Shown here: positions 18,717 to 27,588 of the stretch, piece by piece
How positions within the stretch are numbered: the stretch's first letter is position 1
Layout of the letters: each line of letters begins with the position of its first letter
Assembly (NCBI RefSeq): GCF_900996225.1
Contig: NZ_CAAJGL010000079.1
Span: forward strand, 124,001-188,000
From: Paraburkholderia sp. BCC1884
GTDB taxonomy: Bacteria > Pseudomonadota > Gammaproteobacteria > Burkholderiales > Burkholderiaceae
Reading direction: 5' to 3'
DNA: 64,000 nt
The notes under the pieces: generated by a model
Database searches by the model: none
What the model saw: the letters and a program-made list of their open reading frames with translations, nothing else
Told to the model about the DNA's origin: nothing
Translations under genes and position numbers: made by a program

Positions 18717-20380
18717 CAGATAGTCAGGCACCCATCGGCCGTCCGCTGCTGGAAATCGATCGTTTCTCGGTACGGTTCGGCGACAAGATTGCCGTGCACG
18801 AACTCAGTCTTTCCATCGCCCGCGGTGAGCGGGTGGCGTTGGTCGGCGAATCGGGTTCGGGCAAGAGCGTCACGGCGCTGTCGATTCTGCGTCTCGTCGA
18901 ACATGCCGAACTGAGCGGACACATGTTGCTCGACGGTGAAGACCTGTTGCAGAAAACCGAGCAACAGATGCGCGGCTTGCGCGGCGCCGACGTTGCGATG
19001 GTGTTTCAGGAGCCGATGACCGCGCTCAATCCGCTCTTCACGATAGGCAAGCAGATCGCCGAGAGTTTGCGTCTGCACGAAGGCTTGCGACCGAACGCAG
19101 CACGCGCACGCGGCATCGAATTGCTCAGGCGCACGGGCATTCCGGAGCCGGAACGGCGGATCGACAGTTTTCCGCATCAGTTGTCCGGTGGTCAGCGGCA
19201 GCGCGCCATGATTGCCATGGCGCTCGCGTGCCGTCCGCGTTTGCTGCTCGCCGACGAACCGACCACCGCGCTCGACGTGACCGTGCGTCAGCAGATCGTC
19301 GACCTGTTGATTTCGCTGCAGGAGCAGGAAGCGGCCGAACGCGGCATGGCCGTGCTGCTGATCACGCACGATCTGAATCTGGTAAAGCGTTTCGCGCAAC
19401 GTGTCGCGGTGATGGAAAAGGGCATTCTGGTTGAAACGAATACGACCGAAGCGCTATTCGCCAGTCCGCAGCATCCGTACACGCGACGCCTGCTGGACAG
19501 CGAGCCGCAGCGCGCCGTGGAACCGGTCGAGCCGGGCGCGCCCCGGCTGCTGGAAGTGCAGGGTCTGGCCGTCGATTACAGCACCGCCGCGAAAGGCTGG
19601 CGTTCGCTGTTCGGCCGCTCCACTTTCCGCGCGGTGCATGACGTCGATCTGAGTGTGCGGCGCGGCGAAACGCTGGGCATCGTCGGCGAATCCGGCTCGG
19701 GTAAATCCACGCTGGCGGCAACGGTGCTCGGGCTGCAGCATCCGGCGGCCGGCCAGATCCATATCGACGGCATGCCGCTCTCCATGCTGAAAACGGCAAG
19801 CTCACGCCGCGCGCTGTATTCGCGTATGCAAGTCGTGTTTCAGGACCCGTTCGGTTCGCTGTCGCCACGCATGACGGTGGAGCAGATCATCGGCGAGGGT
19901 CTCGTGATGCATCGGCCGGAAGTGGACGCGAAGGCGCGTCGGGCACGCGTCGGCAGTCTGCTCGAAGAAGTCGGCATGCCCGCCGACTCGATGTTGCGCT
20001 ATCCGCATGAGTTCTCCGGCGGCCAGCGTCAGCGCATCGCGATTGCGCGCGCGCTTGCAGTCGAGCCGGAATTGCTGGTGCTCGACGAGCCGACCAGCGC
20101 GCTCGATGTCTCGATCCAGAAACAGGTGCTGAATCTACTGACAAATCTGCAGAAAAAGTACAAGCTGAGCTACTTGTTCATTACGCACGATCTGGCGGTG
20201 ATGCGAGCCATGGCGCATCGCGTGATCGTGATGAAGTCCGGGCGGATTGTCGAGACAGGCGACACCCTCGATGTGTTGCACGCACCGTCGCATCCTTATA
20301 CCCAGTCGCTGCTGGCGTCCTCGCTCAACGTGCCCGAGCCGGACGGTGCGGCGACTCATACGGGAACAGCTAATGATTGA
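18713..20380 (+). CDS. yejF: YejF-type ABC transporter ATP-binding protein (two fused ATPase domains)
   Basis: Double ATPase of the importer, 555 residues. Domain 1 has Walker A GESGSGKS at residues 45-52, signature LSGGQRQR and Walker B LLLADEPTTALD. Domain 2 has Walker A GESGSGKS at about 325-332, signature FSGGQRQR and LLVLDEPTSALD. Each domain ends with the oligopeptide-transporter C-terminal segment (ASPQHPYTRRLL; APSHPYTQSLL). The fused form is what separates YejF from the split DppD/DppF pair. It overlaps yejE by 4 nt and the tldD-like gene by 8 nt. Confidence 0.9.
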   Translation: MTDSQAPIGRPLLEIDRFSVRFGDKIAVHELSLSIARGERVALVGESGSGKSVTALSILRLVEHAELSGHMLLDGEDLLQKTEQQMRGLRGADVAMVFQEPMTALNPLFTIGKQIAESLRLHEGLRPNAARARGIELLRRTGIPEPERRIDSFPHQLSGGQRQRAMIAMALACRPRLLLADEPTTALDVTVRQQIVDLLISLQEQEAAERGMAVLLITHDLNLVKRFAQRVAVMEKGILVETNTTEALFASPQHPYTRRLLDSEPQRAVEPVEPGAPRLLEVQGLAVDYSTAAKGWRSLFGRSTFRAVHDVDLSVRRGETLGIVGESGSGKSTLAATVLGLQHPAAGQIHIDGMPLSMLKTASSRRALYSRMQVVFQDPFGSLSPRMTVEQIIGEGLVMHRPEVDAKARRARVGSLLEEVGMPADSMLRYPHEFSGGQRQRIAIARALAVEPELLVLDEPTSALDVSIQKQVLNLLTNLQKKYKLSYLFITHDLAVMRAMAHRVIVMKSGRIVETGDTLDVLHAPSHPYTQSLLASSLNVPEPDGAATHTGTAND

Positions 20381-21809
20381 CGAACGTTGGGCGCAGGCCG
20401 CCCGCACGCTGAAGAGCCGGGCTGCGTTCTGGTCGCTGCGCATTGTCGACGAACGAATCGACGATCACGAGATCCGTAACGACATCGCGCAGCCGTTGCG
20501 CACCGTGCGCGATCGCGGCGCCATGCTGATTGCGTGGGTGGGCGCGGGGGCAGGCTATGCCGCCACCGCGAATCTGTCGGCGGCGGGCTTGCAGTCTGCG
20601 CTCGATATCGCCACCATGCGGGCCGAGGCAAGTGCGGGGCTGTCGTTGATCGATCACCGCGAAGTCGCGCGTCCGGCAGCGAGCGGTCACTACGTGTCGC
20701 CGAATGCACAGCGTGCGTTACCCCAACGCGCCGAATGGCTCGACCTGCTCGGCGCCGAATGCGCAGGGGCCAAACTCGACGACCGGATCGTCGAGCGCGT
20801 GGCATCGGTACAGATCACGCATACCGATCAGTTTTATATCACCAGCGACGGCGTGCGTATCGATCAGCAGTTTCAGTTCGTGATGCCTCAACTCAGCGTG
20901 GCCGCGCATGCCGATGGCGACACGCAAGTGCGCACCAACGGCGGCAATTACGGCACGCTCGGGCAGGGCGGCATGGAAGTGTTGGCGCGTTTTCGCTTCG
21001 AAGGCTCGGGCGTGCGTGTCGCGAATGAAGCACTGCAATTGCTGGCCGCGCCGAACTGCCCTTCGGGCAAGCGCGATCTGCTGTTGATGCCCGATCAGAT
21101 GATGTTGCAGATTCACGAGTCGATCGGCCATCCGCTCGAACTCGACCGGATTCTTGGCGACGAGCGCAACTTCGCGGGCTGGAGCTTCGTCAAGCGCGAC
21201 ATGTTCGGCTCCTATCGTTACGGTTCGGAACTGCTGAATGTCACGTTCGACCCCGAACTGCGCGAAGAAGCGGCAGCCTACGCATTCGACGACGACGGGA
21301 CGGCAGCCGACAAACAATATCTGATTCGCAACGGCGTGCTGGAGCGGCCGCTGGGCGGCGCGCTCTCGCAACAGCGTGCGCAGATGCCGGGCGTGGCGAA
21401 CTCGCGCGCGTCGAACTGGAATCGTGCACCGATCGACCGGATGGCGAACCTGAATATCGAACCCGGCGACAGTTCGCTGGAGGACATGATCGGCGGTATC
21501 GAACACGGCATTCTGATGCGTACCAACACGTCCTGGTCGATCGACGACCATCGCAACAAATTCCAGTTCGGTTGCGAATTCGGGCAACTGATCGAAAACG
21601 GCAAGCTGACTCAAGTGGTCAAGCAGCCGAACTACCGCGGCATCTCGGCGAATTTCTGGCGTAGTCTGAGCGCGGTGGGCAATGCCGCCACGCGCGAGGT
21701 GTACGGCACGCCAATGTGCGGCAAGGGCGAGCCCGCGCAGATCATTCGCGTCGGGCATGCGTCGCCGGCTTGTGTGTTCAGCAACATCGACGTATTCGGA
21801 GGCGCATGA
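20373..21809 (+). CDS. TldD-like zinc metallopeptidase
   Basis: TldD and its partner TldE (PmbA) form a protease that degrades unfolded peptides and matures or destroys modified peptides such as microcin B17. This 478-residue protein has the TldD HExxxH motif as HESIGH (His248, Glu249, His252). A candidate third zinc ligand is Cys449 in a CGKGE motif near the C-terminus. Start ATG 20373 overlaps the yejF end by 8 nt; the frame is open upstream, but that part lies inside yejF. Host cells normally have canonical tldD and pmbA genes elsewhere, so this is likely a specialised copy linked to the importer. No export signal is seen, so it should act in the cytoplasm on imported peptides. Confidence 0.87.
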   Translation: MIDERWAQAARTLKSRAAFWSLRIVDERIDDHEIRNDIAQPLRTVRDRGAMLIAWVGAGAGYAATANLSAAGLQSALDIATMRAEASAGLSLIDHREVARPAASGHYVSPNAQRALPQRAEWLDLLGAECAGAKLDDRIVERVASVQITHTDQFYITSDGVRIDQQFQFVMPQLSVAAHADGDTQVRTNGGNYGTLGQGGMEVLARFRFEGSGVRVANEALQLLAAPNCPSGKRDLLLMPDQMMLQIHESIGHPLELDRILGDERNFAGWSFVKRDMFGSYRYGSELLNVTFDPELREEAAAYAFDDDGTAADKQYLIRNGVLERPLGGALSQQRAQMPGVANSRASNWNRAPIDRMANLNIEPGDSSLEDMIGGIEHGILMRTNTSWSIDDHRNKFQFGCEFGQLIENGKLTQVVKQPNYRGISANFWRSLSAVGNAATREVYGTPMCGKGEPAQIIRVGHASPACVFSNIDVFGGA

Positions 21810-23170
21810 TGAGCCAGTTCATTTCATCTCGCGCCGCCAACCCGGTCGACTGGCAGCGGCATTTCATGTCGCTCGCCGAAGCGATCGAAGCGCAACGGCA
21901 GGGCGCCGAAACCACGCTCAGTTCGTTCGCGGGCGAGCAGTCGGACTTTATCCGCTTCAATGCAGGCAAGGTGCGCCAAACCGGCAGTGTGTCGCAAGGC
22001 AAATTGACCTTGCGCCTGATCGACGGCGCACGTCAGGCTTATTCCACCCTGACTGTCTGCGGCGATCTGCGCCAGGATATCGACGACGTAGGCGCCGCGC
22101 TTGCCACTTTGCGTGAAGGTCTGCGCGATGCGGCGGACGATCCGCATCTGCTGTTCGACACGTCGAAGTGGGAGCGCAGCACGCAGCGCTCCGGCAAGTT
22201 GCCGGACCCGGACGGCTTGTTGCGCTCGGTGGCGCAGTTGGCGGAAGGACTCGATTTCGTCGGCTTTTACGCGGGCGGCACCATCGTGCGCGGCTTTGCC
22301 TCCACGAGCGGCAGTCGTGGCTGGTACGAGGTCGACAACTTCAATTTCAGCTGGTCGCTTTACGACCCGAGCGGTCGCGCGATCAAGACGACTTACGCCG
22401 GCGACGACTGGAACGACGCCGTGTTCGCGCGCAAAGTCGAGCAGGCGGCAACGCGTCTGACCGTCCTCGCGCGCACGCCGCGAGCGTTGGCTCCAGGGAA
22501 ATATCGCGCCTATCTGGCACCCGATGCGCTCTCAGAACTGTTGGGCACCGCGTCATGGCGCGGTTTTTCTGCGCAGACGCAAGCGAGCTCGCGCAGCGCG
22601 CTCTACAAATTGCATGTAGGAGAAGTCGTAGTCGACCCGCGTGTTTCGATCAGCGAAGATCTCAGTCTCGGCATCACACCCGGCTTCAATGAAGACGGCT
22701 ATTTGCGCGAGAACGTGTCGCTCATCGAAGCCGGGCGCAGTGTCGAGCGGCTGACCAATGCACGCAGCGCGCGCGAGTACGGCTTGACGCCCAACGGCGC
22801 GCTCACGGACGAGGCCCCCGCCGCGCTCGCCATGCAAGGCGGCGATCTGCTGGAAGAAGACGTGCTGGCCAAACTCGGCACCGGACTTTATATCGGCAAC
22901 CTCTGGTACGTGAATTTCTCGGACCGTATGAATTGCCGCCTGACCGGCATGACGCGCTTCGCGACGTTCTGGGTGGAAAACGGCGAGATCGTCGCGCCGC
23001 TCGAAGCCATGCGTTTCGACGACAGTCTGTACCGCTTGCTCGGCAGTGAACTCGAACAGATCGGCGCGCAAGCCGAACTGCTACTCAGCGACTCCACATG
23101 GGGTGAGCGCGCCACGGGCGGCATGCAATTGCCCGGCATCCTGGTGAGGTCATTCGAATTGACGTTATGA
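21809..23170 (+). CDS. PmbA/TldE-like partner subunit
   Basis: This is a 453-residue TldD/PmbA-family protein without an HExxxH motif, as expected for the non-catalytic TldE/PmbA half of the heterodimer. Family features include GFYAGGTIVRGFAS, NFNFSW, and the C-terminal TGLYIGNLWYVNFSDRMNCRLTG region. GGAGG at 21798-21802 favours ATG 21809 over the adjacent ATG 21806. It overlaps or abuts the tldD-like stop, which indicates coupled translation and a stoichiometric complex. Confidence 0.85.
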   Translation: MSQFISSRAANPVDWQRHFMSLAEAIEAQRQGAETTLSSFAGEQSDFIRFNAGKVRQTGSVSQGKLTLRLIDGARQAYSTLTVCGDLRQDIDDVGAALATLREGLRDAADDPHLLFDTSKWERSTQRSGKLPDPDGLLRSVAQLAEGLDFVGFYAGGTIVRGFASTSGSRGWYEVDNFNFSWSLYDPSGRAIKTTYAGDDWNDAVFARKVEQAATRLTVLARTPRALAPGKYRAYLAPDALSELLGTASWRGFSAQTQASSRSALYKLHVGEVVVDPRVSISEDLSLGITPGFNEDGYLRENVSLIEAGRSVERLTNARSAREYGLTPNGALTDEAPAALAMQGGDLLEEDVLAKLGTGLYIGNLWYVNFSDRMNCRLTGMTRFATFWVENGEIVAPLEAMRFDDSLYRLLGSELEQIGAQAELLLSDSTWGERATGGMQLPGILVRSFELTL

Positions 23171-23174
23171 GCCT

Positions 23175-23756
23175 ATGGATCAACACATAAAAACAACATC
23201 AAAATCTGAGAGCTTGCCCGAGGGCCTCACGCTGCGCGCGGTGCGGCTGTCCGATGCGGAGCAATTCCATGCCTTGCTGCAGTTGCCGGTGGTGGCGAAC
23301 GGCAACCCGCATGTACCGTTCGAGTCCGTTACGCGCACGCGTGAATTCATCGAAAAACTCGACGCCAGCGAGATTGCGATCGTCGCCATGGTCGGCGACA
23401 CGCTGGTCGGCGAAGCAGATCTGACGCCATTCAGGGGACGTCGCGCGCATGCCGCCTCGCTCGGCATCTGCGTTCACGACGACTGGCACCGGCGCGGAAT
23501 CGGCAATCTGCTGATGAACGAACTGCTCGACATTGCCGACAACTGGCTCGGTCTGCGTCGTGTCGAACTGCATGTGTTTGCCGATAATCACGCCGCGCTC
23601 GCGCTGTATCGCAAGCTCGGCTTCGAGATCGAGGTACGCCAGCGTGGCTCGGTGTTGCGCCGTGGCGAGCTGATCGATTGCTACATGATGGCGCGGCTGC
23701 GCGAGCCCGCGCCGTTTATGCCGGCGCCGTCCGCGCCCCATCTCGGAGCGCAATAG
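23175..23756 (+). CDS. GNAT-family N-acetyltransferase, first of a tandem pair
   Basis: The 193-residue product has the GNAT acetyl-CoA site as IGNLLMNELLDIADNW preceded by VHDDWHRRG (about residues 96-115), followed by LRRVELHVFADNHAALALYRKLGFEIE. The start is 4 nt after the pmbA-like stop. The closest recalled types are RimL/PhnO-like enzymes. GNATs of the MccE and RimL type give resistance to processed microcin C by acetylating the released aminoacyl part, so a detoxification or peptide-processing role fits this operon. The substrate is not known. Confidence 0.83.
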   Translation: MDQHIKTTSKSESLPEGLTLRAVRLSDAEQFHALLQLPVVANGNPHVPFESVTRTREFIEKLDASEIAIVAMVGDTLVGEADLTPFRGRRAHAASLGICVHDDWHRRGIGNLLMNELLDIADNWLGLRRVELHVFADNHAALALYRKLGFEIEVRQRGSVLRRGELIDCYMMARLREPAPFMPAPSAPHLGAQ

Positions 23757-23759
23757 TCC

Positions 23760-24308
23760 ATGAAAGAAGCTACCTCGACGGCTGAGACGGCCTCTGAGAA
23801 TCGCATCGTCCTGAAGGCCTGCGAACCGGCCGACATGGAGGCGTTCGCCGACATCATGAGCCTGCCCGGCGTGCGAAGCGGGACCTTGTCTAACGGTTAT
23901 CGCCGTACCGAACAGATCGCGGCGTGGCATAAGCGGCGCCTCGAAGGCAGCGTGAGCGTGTGCGCCTGGCTCGACGGGCGCATCGTGGGGCATGCCGGTC
24001 TGGAGTTGTACCGTCCCAGCCGGGCTCACGGCGCGTGTCTGGGTATCTCCGTGCACGACGATTATCATGGGCGGGGTGTCGGCACGGCACTGATGCAGGC
24101 TTTGACCGGGTCCGCCGATGGCTCGCTCGGTTTGCGCCGTATCGAACTCACGGTGTTCGCCGACAACGTCCCGGCCATCGCGCTGTATCGCAAGTTCGGC
24201 TTTGTCGAGGAGGGCCGCTCGCGCGCCTACGCGATGCGCGACGGCGTGCTGGCCGATGCGCTGCATATGGCGCGCCTGACCGACGCGCCACGCTTCGCTC
24301 CAATCTGA
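23760..24308 (+). CDS. GNAT-family N-acetyltransferase, second of a tandem pair
   Basis: The 182-residue protein is paralogous to the preceding one: SVHDDYHGRGVGTALMQAL (acetyl-CoA loop) and LRRIELTVFADNVPAIALYRKFGFVEE line up position for position with it. It starts 3 nt after the first GNAT and is followed after 12 nt by an RND pump. The two have diverged well in the N-terminal substrate half, which suggests different acceptors rather than simple gene dosage. Confidence 0.83.
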   Translation: MKEATSTAETASENRIVLKACEPADMEAFADIMSLPGVRSGTLSNGYRRTEQIAAWHKRRLEGSVSVCAWLDGRIVGHAGLELYRPSRAHGACLGISVHDDYHGRGVGTALMQALTGSADGSLGLRRIELTVFADNVPAIALYRKFGFVEEGRSRAYAMRDGVLADALHMARLTDAPRFAPI

Positions 24309-24320
24309 ACGGACATTCGC

Positions 24321-27300
24321 GTGCCTTTTTTCTTCATCGACCGCCCGGTCTTCGCCTGGATCGTCGCGCTCGCCATCGTCGTGGCGGGCGCGCTTGCCAT
24401 TCCGATGCTGCCCGTGGCGCAGTATCCGCGCCTCGCGCCACCGCGCATCGTCATTTCCGCCATGTATCCGGGGGCGTCGACCGAGGTGGTGGATGCGAAT
24501 GTCGGCAGCATCATCGAGGAGAGTCTCGATGGCGCCGACAACATGCTGTATTACCAGACCACCAGCGACAATCTCGGCGAGCTTGAAATCGATGCGACCT
24601 TCGCCCCCGGCACGAATCCGGATCTCGCGCTCGTCGACATCCAGAACCGGCTCAAGCAGGTCGAGCCGCGCTTGCCGCAGCAGGTCGTGCAGCAGGGCAT
24701 TAGCGTCTTCAAGGCGGCCAATACGTTTCTGATGCTGGTCGCGCTCACCTCCACCGACGGCACGCGCGACTCCGTGCAACTGAGCGATTACCTGAGCCGC
24801 TACGTGCTGCGCGAGTTGAAGCGCGCGCCGGGCGTGGGCGCCGCCGAACTCTGGGACGCCGACGAAGCGCTGCGGATCTGGCTGGACCCGATGAAGCTGC
24901 GCGAATACAACCTCGGTGCCGCCGAGGTGATCGCCGCGATCACCTCGCAGAACGCCACCGTCACGGCGGGTACGCTCGGCGACGCGCCTTTCGTTCCCGG
25001 CCAGCAGTTGACGGCGTCGGTGAGCGTGAAAGGGCAACTGATTTCGCCGGAGGAATTCGGCCAGATCGTGTTGAAGGCGCAGCCGGACGGCTCGGCGGTG
25101 CGTCTGCGCGATGTCGCGCGAGTCGAACTCGGGCGTGACAATTACTCGTTCTGGTCACGCCTGAACGGCAAGCCGTCGGCCACCGTGGGGATTCAACTCG
25201 GACCGCGCGGCAACGCACTCGAAACTTCGAACGCGATTCGTGCACGGCTCGACGAGTTGTCCAAAAGTTTGCCGCCGGGCGTCGCCGTCGAGATTCCGTT
25301 CGACAACGCCCATTTCGTGAAGATCGCCATTCGTGAGGTGCTCGTCACACTCGGGGAAGCGGTAGTGCTGGTGTTCTTCGTGATGTGGCTGTTCCTGCGC
25401 GATCTGCGTTACACGCTGGTGCCGACCGTCGTGATTCCGGTCACGCTGATGGGCGCGTTTCTCGCCATGTACGCGTGCGGCCTGTCGATCAATGTGTTCA
25501 CGATGTTCGGCCTCGTGCTCGCCATCGGCATTCTGGTCGACGACGCGATCGTGGTGGTGGAGAGCGTGCATCGCGTGATGGAGGAAGAGGGCCTACCGCC
25601 GCGTGAGGCTACCCGCAAGGCGATGACGCAGATCGGCGGCGCGATCGTCGGCGTGACGGCGGTGCTGACCGCCGTGTTCGTGCCGATGGCGTTTTTCCCC
25701 GGCAGCGTCGGCGGCATTTACCGGCAGTTCGCCGTGGCGATGATTGCGTCGATGCTGGTGTCGTCGTTCATGGCGTTGTCGCTGACCCCCGCGTTGTGCG
25801 CCAATCTGTTGAAGGCGCATACGCAGTCGGTGCATCAGCGCGATGCGCGCCGTGGTGTGCTCGGTTTCGCCGCGCGTGCGGCAAGCGGTTTCACCGCCGG
25901 TTTCGATCGCGCGGCCAGCGGCTATCGCGGGTTGACTGCACGCACGCTGCGCCGCGTCGGACCGATGCTGGCGGTCTATGCGGTGCTGGTCGGCGTGTGC
26001 GTCGCGTTGTATTGGCAGATGCCGAGCGGTTTCTTGCCGAGCGAAGACGAAGGGCAGTTGCAGGTGATGGTGCAATTGCCGGCGGGCGCCACGCAGGAGC
26101 GCACGCTCGCGGTGGTGAAGAGCGCGGAGAAAATCCTCCACGCCGAACCGGCGATTGCCAACGTGACGAGCGTGATCGGCTGGAGTTTTGCCGGTAGCGG
26201 TCAGAACGTGGCGATGGAATTCGTCGAGCTGAAGGACTGGGACAAGCGCGATACCGATGCCCTCGTGTTACGCGACCGCCTCAACCAGAAGTTCGGGAAG
26301 ATTCTCGACGGTGACGTGGAGGCGCAGTTGCCGCCCTCCGTGCCGGGCGTCGGGCATTCGGACGGCTTCACGTTCCGCCTCGAAGATCGCGGCGGCGTGG
26401 GACTCGATGCATTGAAGGCCGCGCGCGAGCAATTGTTCGAGCGAGCCAAGGCGAGTCCGATGCTGGCCTCGGTGCACTCCGAAGATCTGCCCGACGCGCC
26501 GCGCCTGGAGCTGATCGTCGATCGTGCCAAGGCGTATGCGCTAGGCGTGCAGTTCGAGCGTGTCGCCGACGTGCTCGGTAGCACGTTCGGCTCTACCTAT
26601 ATCAACGACTTCCCGGCGGGCGGCCGGATGCGTCGCGTCATGATTTCCGGCGAGGCCGCCACGCGCATGAGCGAAGACGATCTGCTCGCGCTCTCGATTC
26701 CCAATTCGACCGGCGGCATGGTGCCGCTTTCGGCTATCGCCTCGGAGCGTTGGACCATCGGCCCGGTGATGCTGAACCGCTACAACGGCTATCCGTCGCT
26801 CGACGTGAGCGGCCACGCGGCGCCGGGCTACAGTTCCGGTGCGGCGATGGCGGAGATGGAGCGGCTTGCCGCGTCCTTGCCGTTGGGCGTCAGCTACGAC
26901 TGGGTCGACGCGGCACGCGAGGAGACCGTGGCCGCGCAGATGACGCCACTCCTGATCGGCCTGTCCCTGCTGGCGGTATTCATGGCGCTGGCCGCGCTCT
27001 ACGAAAGCTGGACGATTCCTTTGGCGGTGCTGATGGTCGTGCCGCTCGGCGTGATCGGCGCAGTGAGTGCGGTGCTGCTGCGCGGCATGCCCAACGACGT
27101 GTACTTCAAGGTCGGCATGATTACCGTGATCGGCCTCGCGGCGAAGAACGCGATTCTGATCGTGCAATTCGCACGCGACCTGTATCGCGGCGGTCTGCCG
27201 TTGACGCGTGCGGTGACCGAAGCGGCCGGCGCGCGCTTCCGGCCGATCGTGATGACGTCGGCGGCGTTCCTGCTCGGCGTCGTGCCGCTGGTCGTGTCGA

Positions 27301-27536
27301 GCGGGGCGGGCGCGGAAAGCCGCCGGTCGATCGGCACCGGCGTGTTCGGCGGCGTGTTGGCCGCCACGCTGTTCGGGCTGGTGTTCGCGCCGCTCGCGTT
27401 TTACGGGATTGCGTCGCTCACGCATGGCAGGCGCAGGCTGGCCGACCTACGCCAGCAGCGCGCGGAGCGGCGAGCGTCGCGCTCACGACATACCGAGGAT
27501 AAAACGCGGCCGCTCGACGGCTCGACGATGCGTTGA
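24321..27536 (+). CDS. RND-family efflux permease without linked adaptor
   Basis: A 1,071-residue inner-membrane RND pump of the AcrB/HAE1 class. It has the N-terminal FFIDRPVFAWIVALAIVVAG, two large periplasmic loops and 12 membrane segments. The proton-relay residues are in TM4 (LAIGILVDDAIVVVESV, with adjacent Asp-Asp) and TM10 (GLAAKNAILIVQFARDL, with Lys). The GTG start lies 12 nt after the second GNAT. Neither a periplasmic adaptor nor an outer-membrane factor lies beside it, so it must borrow partners. As the last gene of the yej-tldD-GNAT run it may export the modified product. Confidence 0.87.
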   Translation: MPFFFIDRPVFAWIVALAIVVAGALAIPMLPVAQYPRLAPPRIVISAMYPGASTEVVDANVGSIIEESLDGADNMLYYQTTSDNLGELEIDATFAPGTNPDLALVDIQNRLKQVEPRLPQQVVQQGISVFKAANTFLMLVALTSTDGTRDSVQLSDYLSRYVLRELKRAPGVGAAELWDADEALRIWLDPMKLREYNLGAAEVIAAITSQNATVTAGTLGDAPFVPGQQLTASVSVKGQLISPEEFGQIVLKAQPDGSAVRLRDVARVELGRDNYSFWSRLNGKPSATVGIQLGPRGNALETSNAIRARLDELSKSLPPGVAVEIPFDNAHFVKIAIREVLVTLGEAVVLVFFVMWLFLRDLRYTLVPTVVIPVTLMGAFLAMYACGLSINVFTMFGLVLAIGILVDDAIVVVESVHRVMEEEGLPPREATRKAMTQIGGAIVGVTAVLTAVFVPMAFFPGSVGGIYRQFAVAMIASMLVSSFMALSLTPALCANLLKAHTQSVHQRDARRGVLGFAARAASGFTAGFDRAASGYRGLTARTLRRVGPMLAVYAVLVGVCVALYWQMPSGFLPSEDEGQLQVMVQLPAGATQERTLAVVKSAEKILHAEPAIANVTSVIGWSFAGSGQNVAMEFVELKDWDKRDTDALVLRDRLNQKFGKILDGDVEAQLPPSVPGVGHSDGFTFRLEDRGGVGLDALKAAREQLFERAKASPMLASVHSEDLPDAPRLELIVDRAKAYALGVQFERVADVLGSTFGSTYINDFPAGGRMRRVMISGEAATRMSEDDLLALSIPNSTGGMVPLSAIASERWTIGPVMLNRYNGYPSLDVSGHAAPGYSSGAAMAEMERLAASLPLGVSYDWVDAAREETVAAQMTPLLIGLSLLAVFMALAALYESWTIPLAVLMVVPLGVIGAVSAVLLRGMPNDVYFKVGMITVIGLAAKNAILIVQFARDLYRGGLPLTRAVTEAAGARFRPIVMTSAAFLLGVVPLVVSSGAGAESRRSIGTGVFGGVLAATLFGLVFAPLAFYGIASLTHGRRRLADLRQQRAERRASRSRHTEDKTRPLDGSTMR

Positions 27537-27562
27537 GTTCGCTGCCGCCAAGGTGGCGTTTA

Positions 27563-27588
27563 GTGAATCAGCCGGCCGGCTGATTCAC
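27563..27588. terminator. Perfect 26-bp palindrome between convergent genes
   Basis: GTGAATCAGCCGG at 27563-27575 is followed directly by its reverse complement at 27576-27588. It includes the stop codon of the minus-strand DUF4148 gene and lies 27 nt after the RND stop. A bidirectional terminator or transcript-end hairpin is likely. There is no long T-tract on either side. Confidence 0.5.

Noticed and set aside
14658-20380. Dpp/Opp dipeptide transporter as an alternative call for the ABC system
   Set aside because: The ATPase is a fused double domain, the first permease has the larger Gly/Arg-rich loop, and YejE- and YejA-like stretches are present, all of which favour Yej.
23199-25037. 612-codon minus-strand open frame across the two GNAT genes and the RND start
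   Set aside because: The three plus-strand genes have clear family motifs; this frame has shadow composition.
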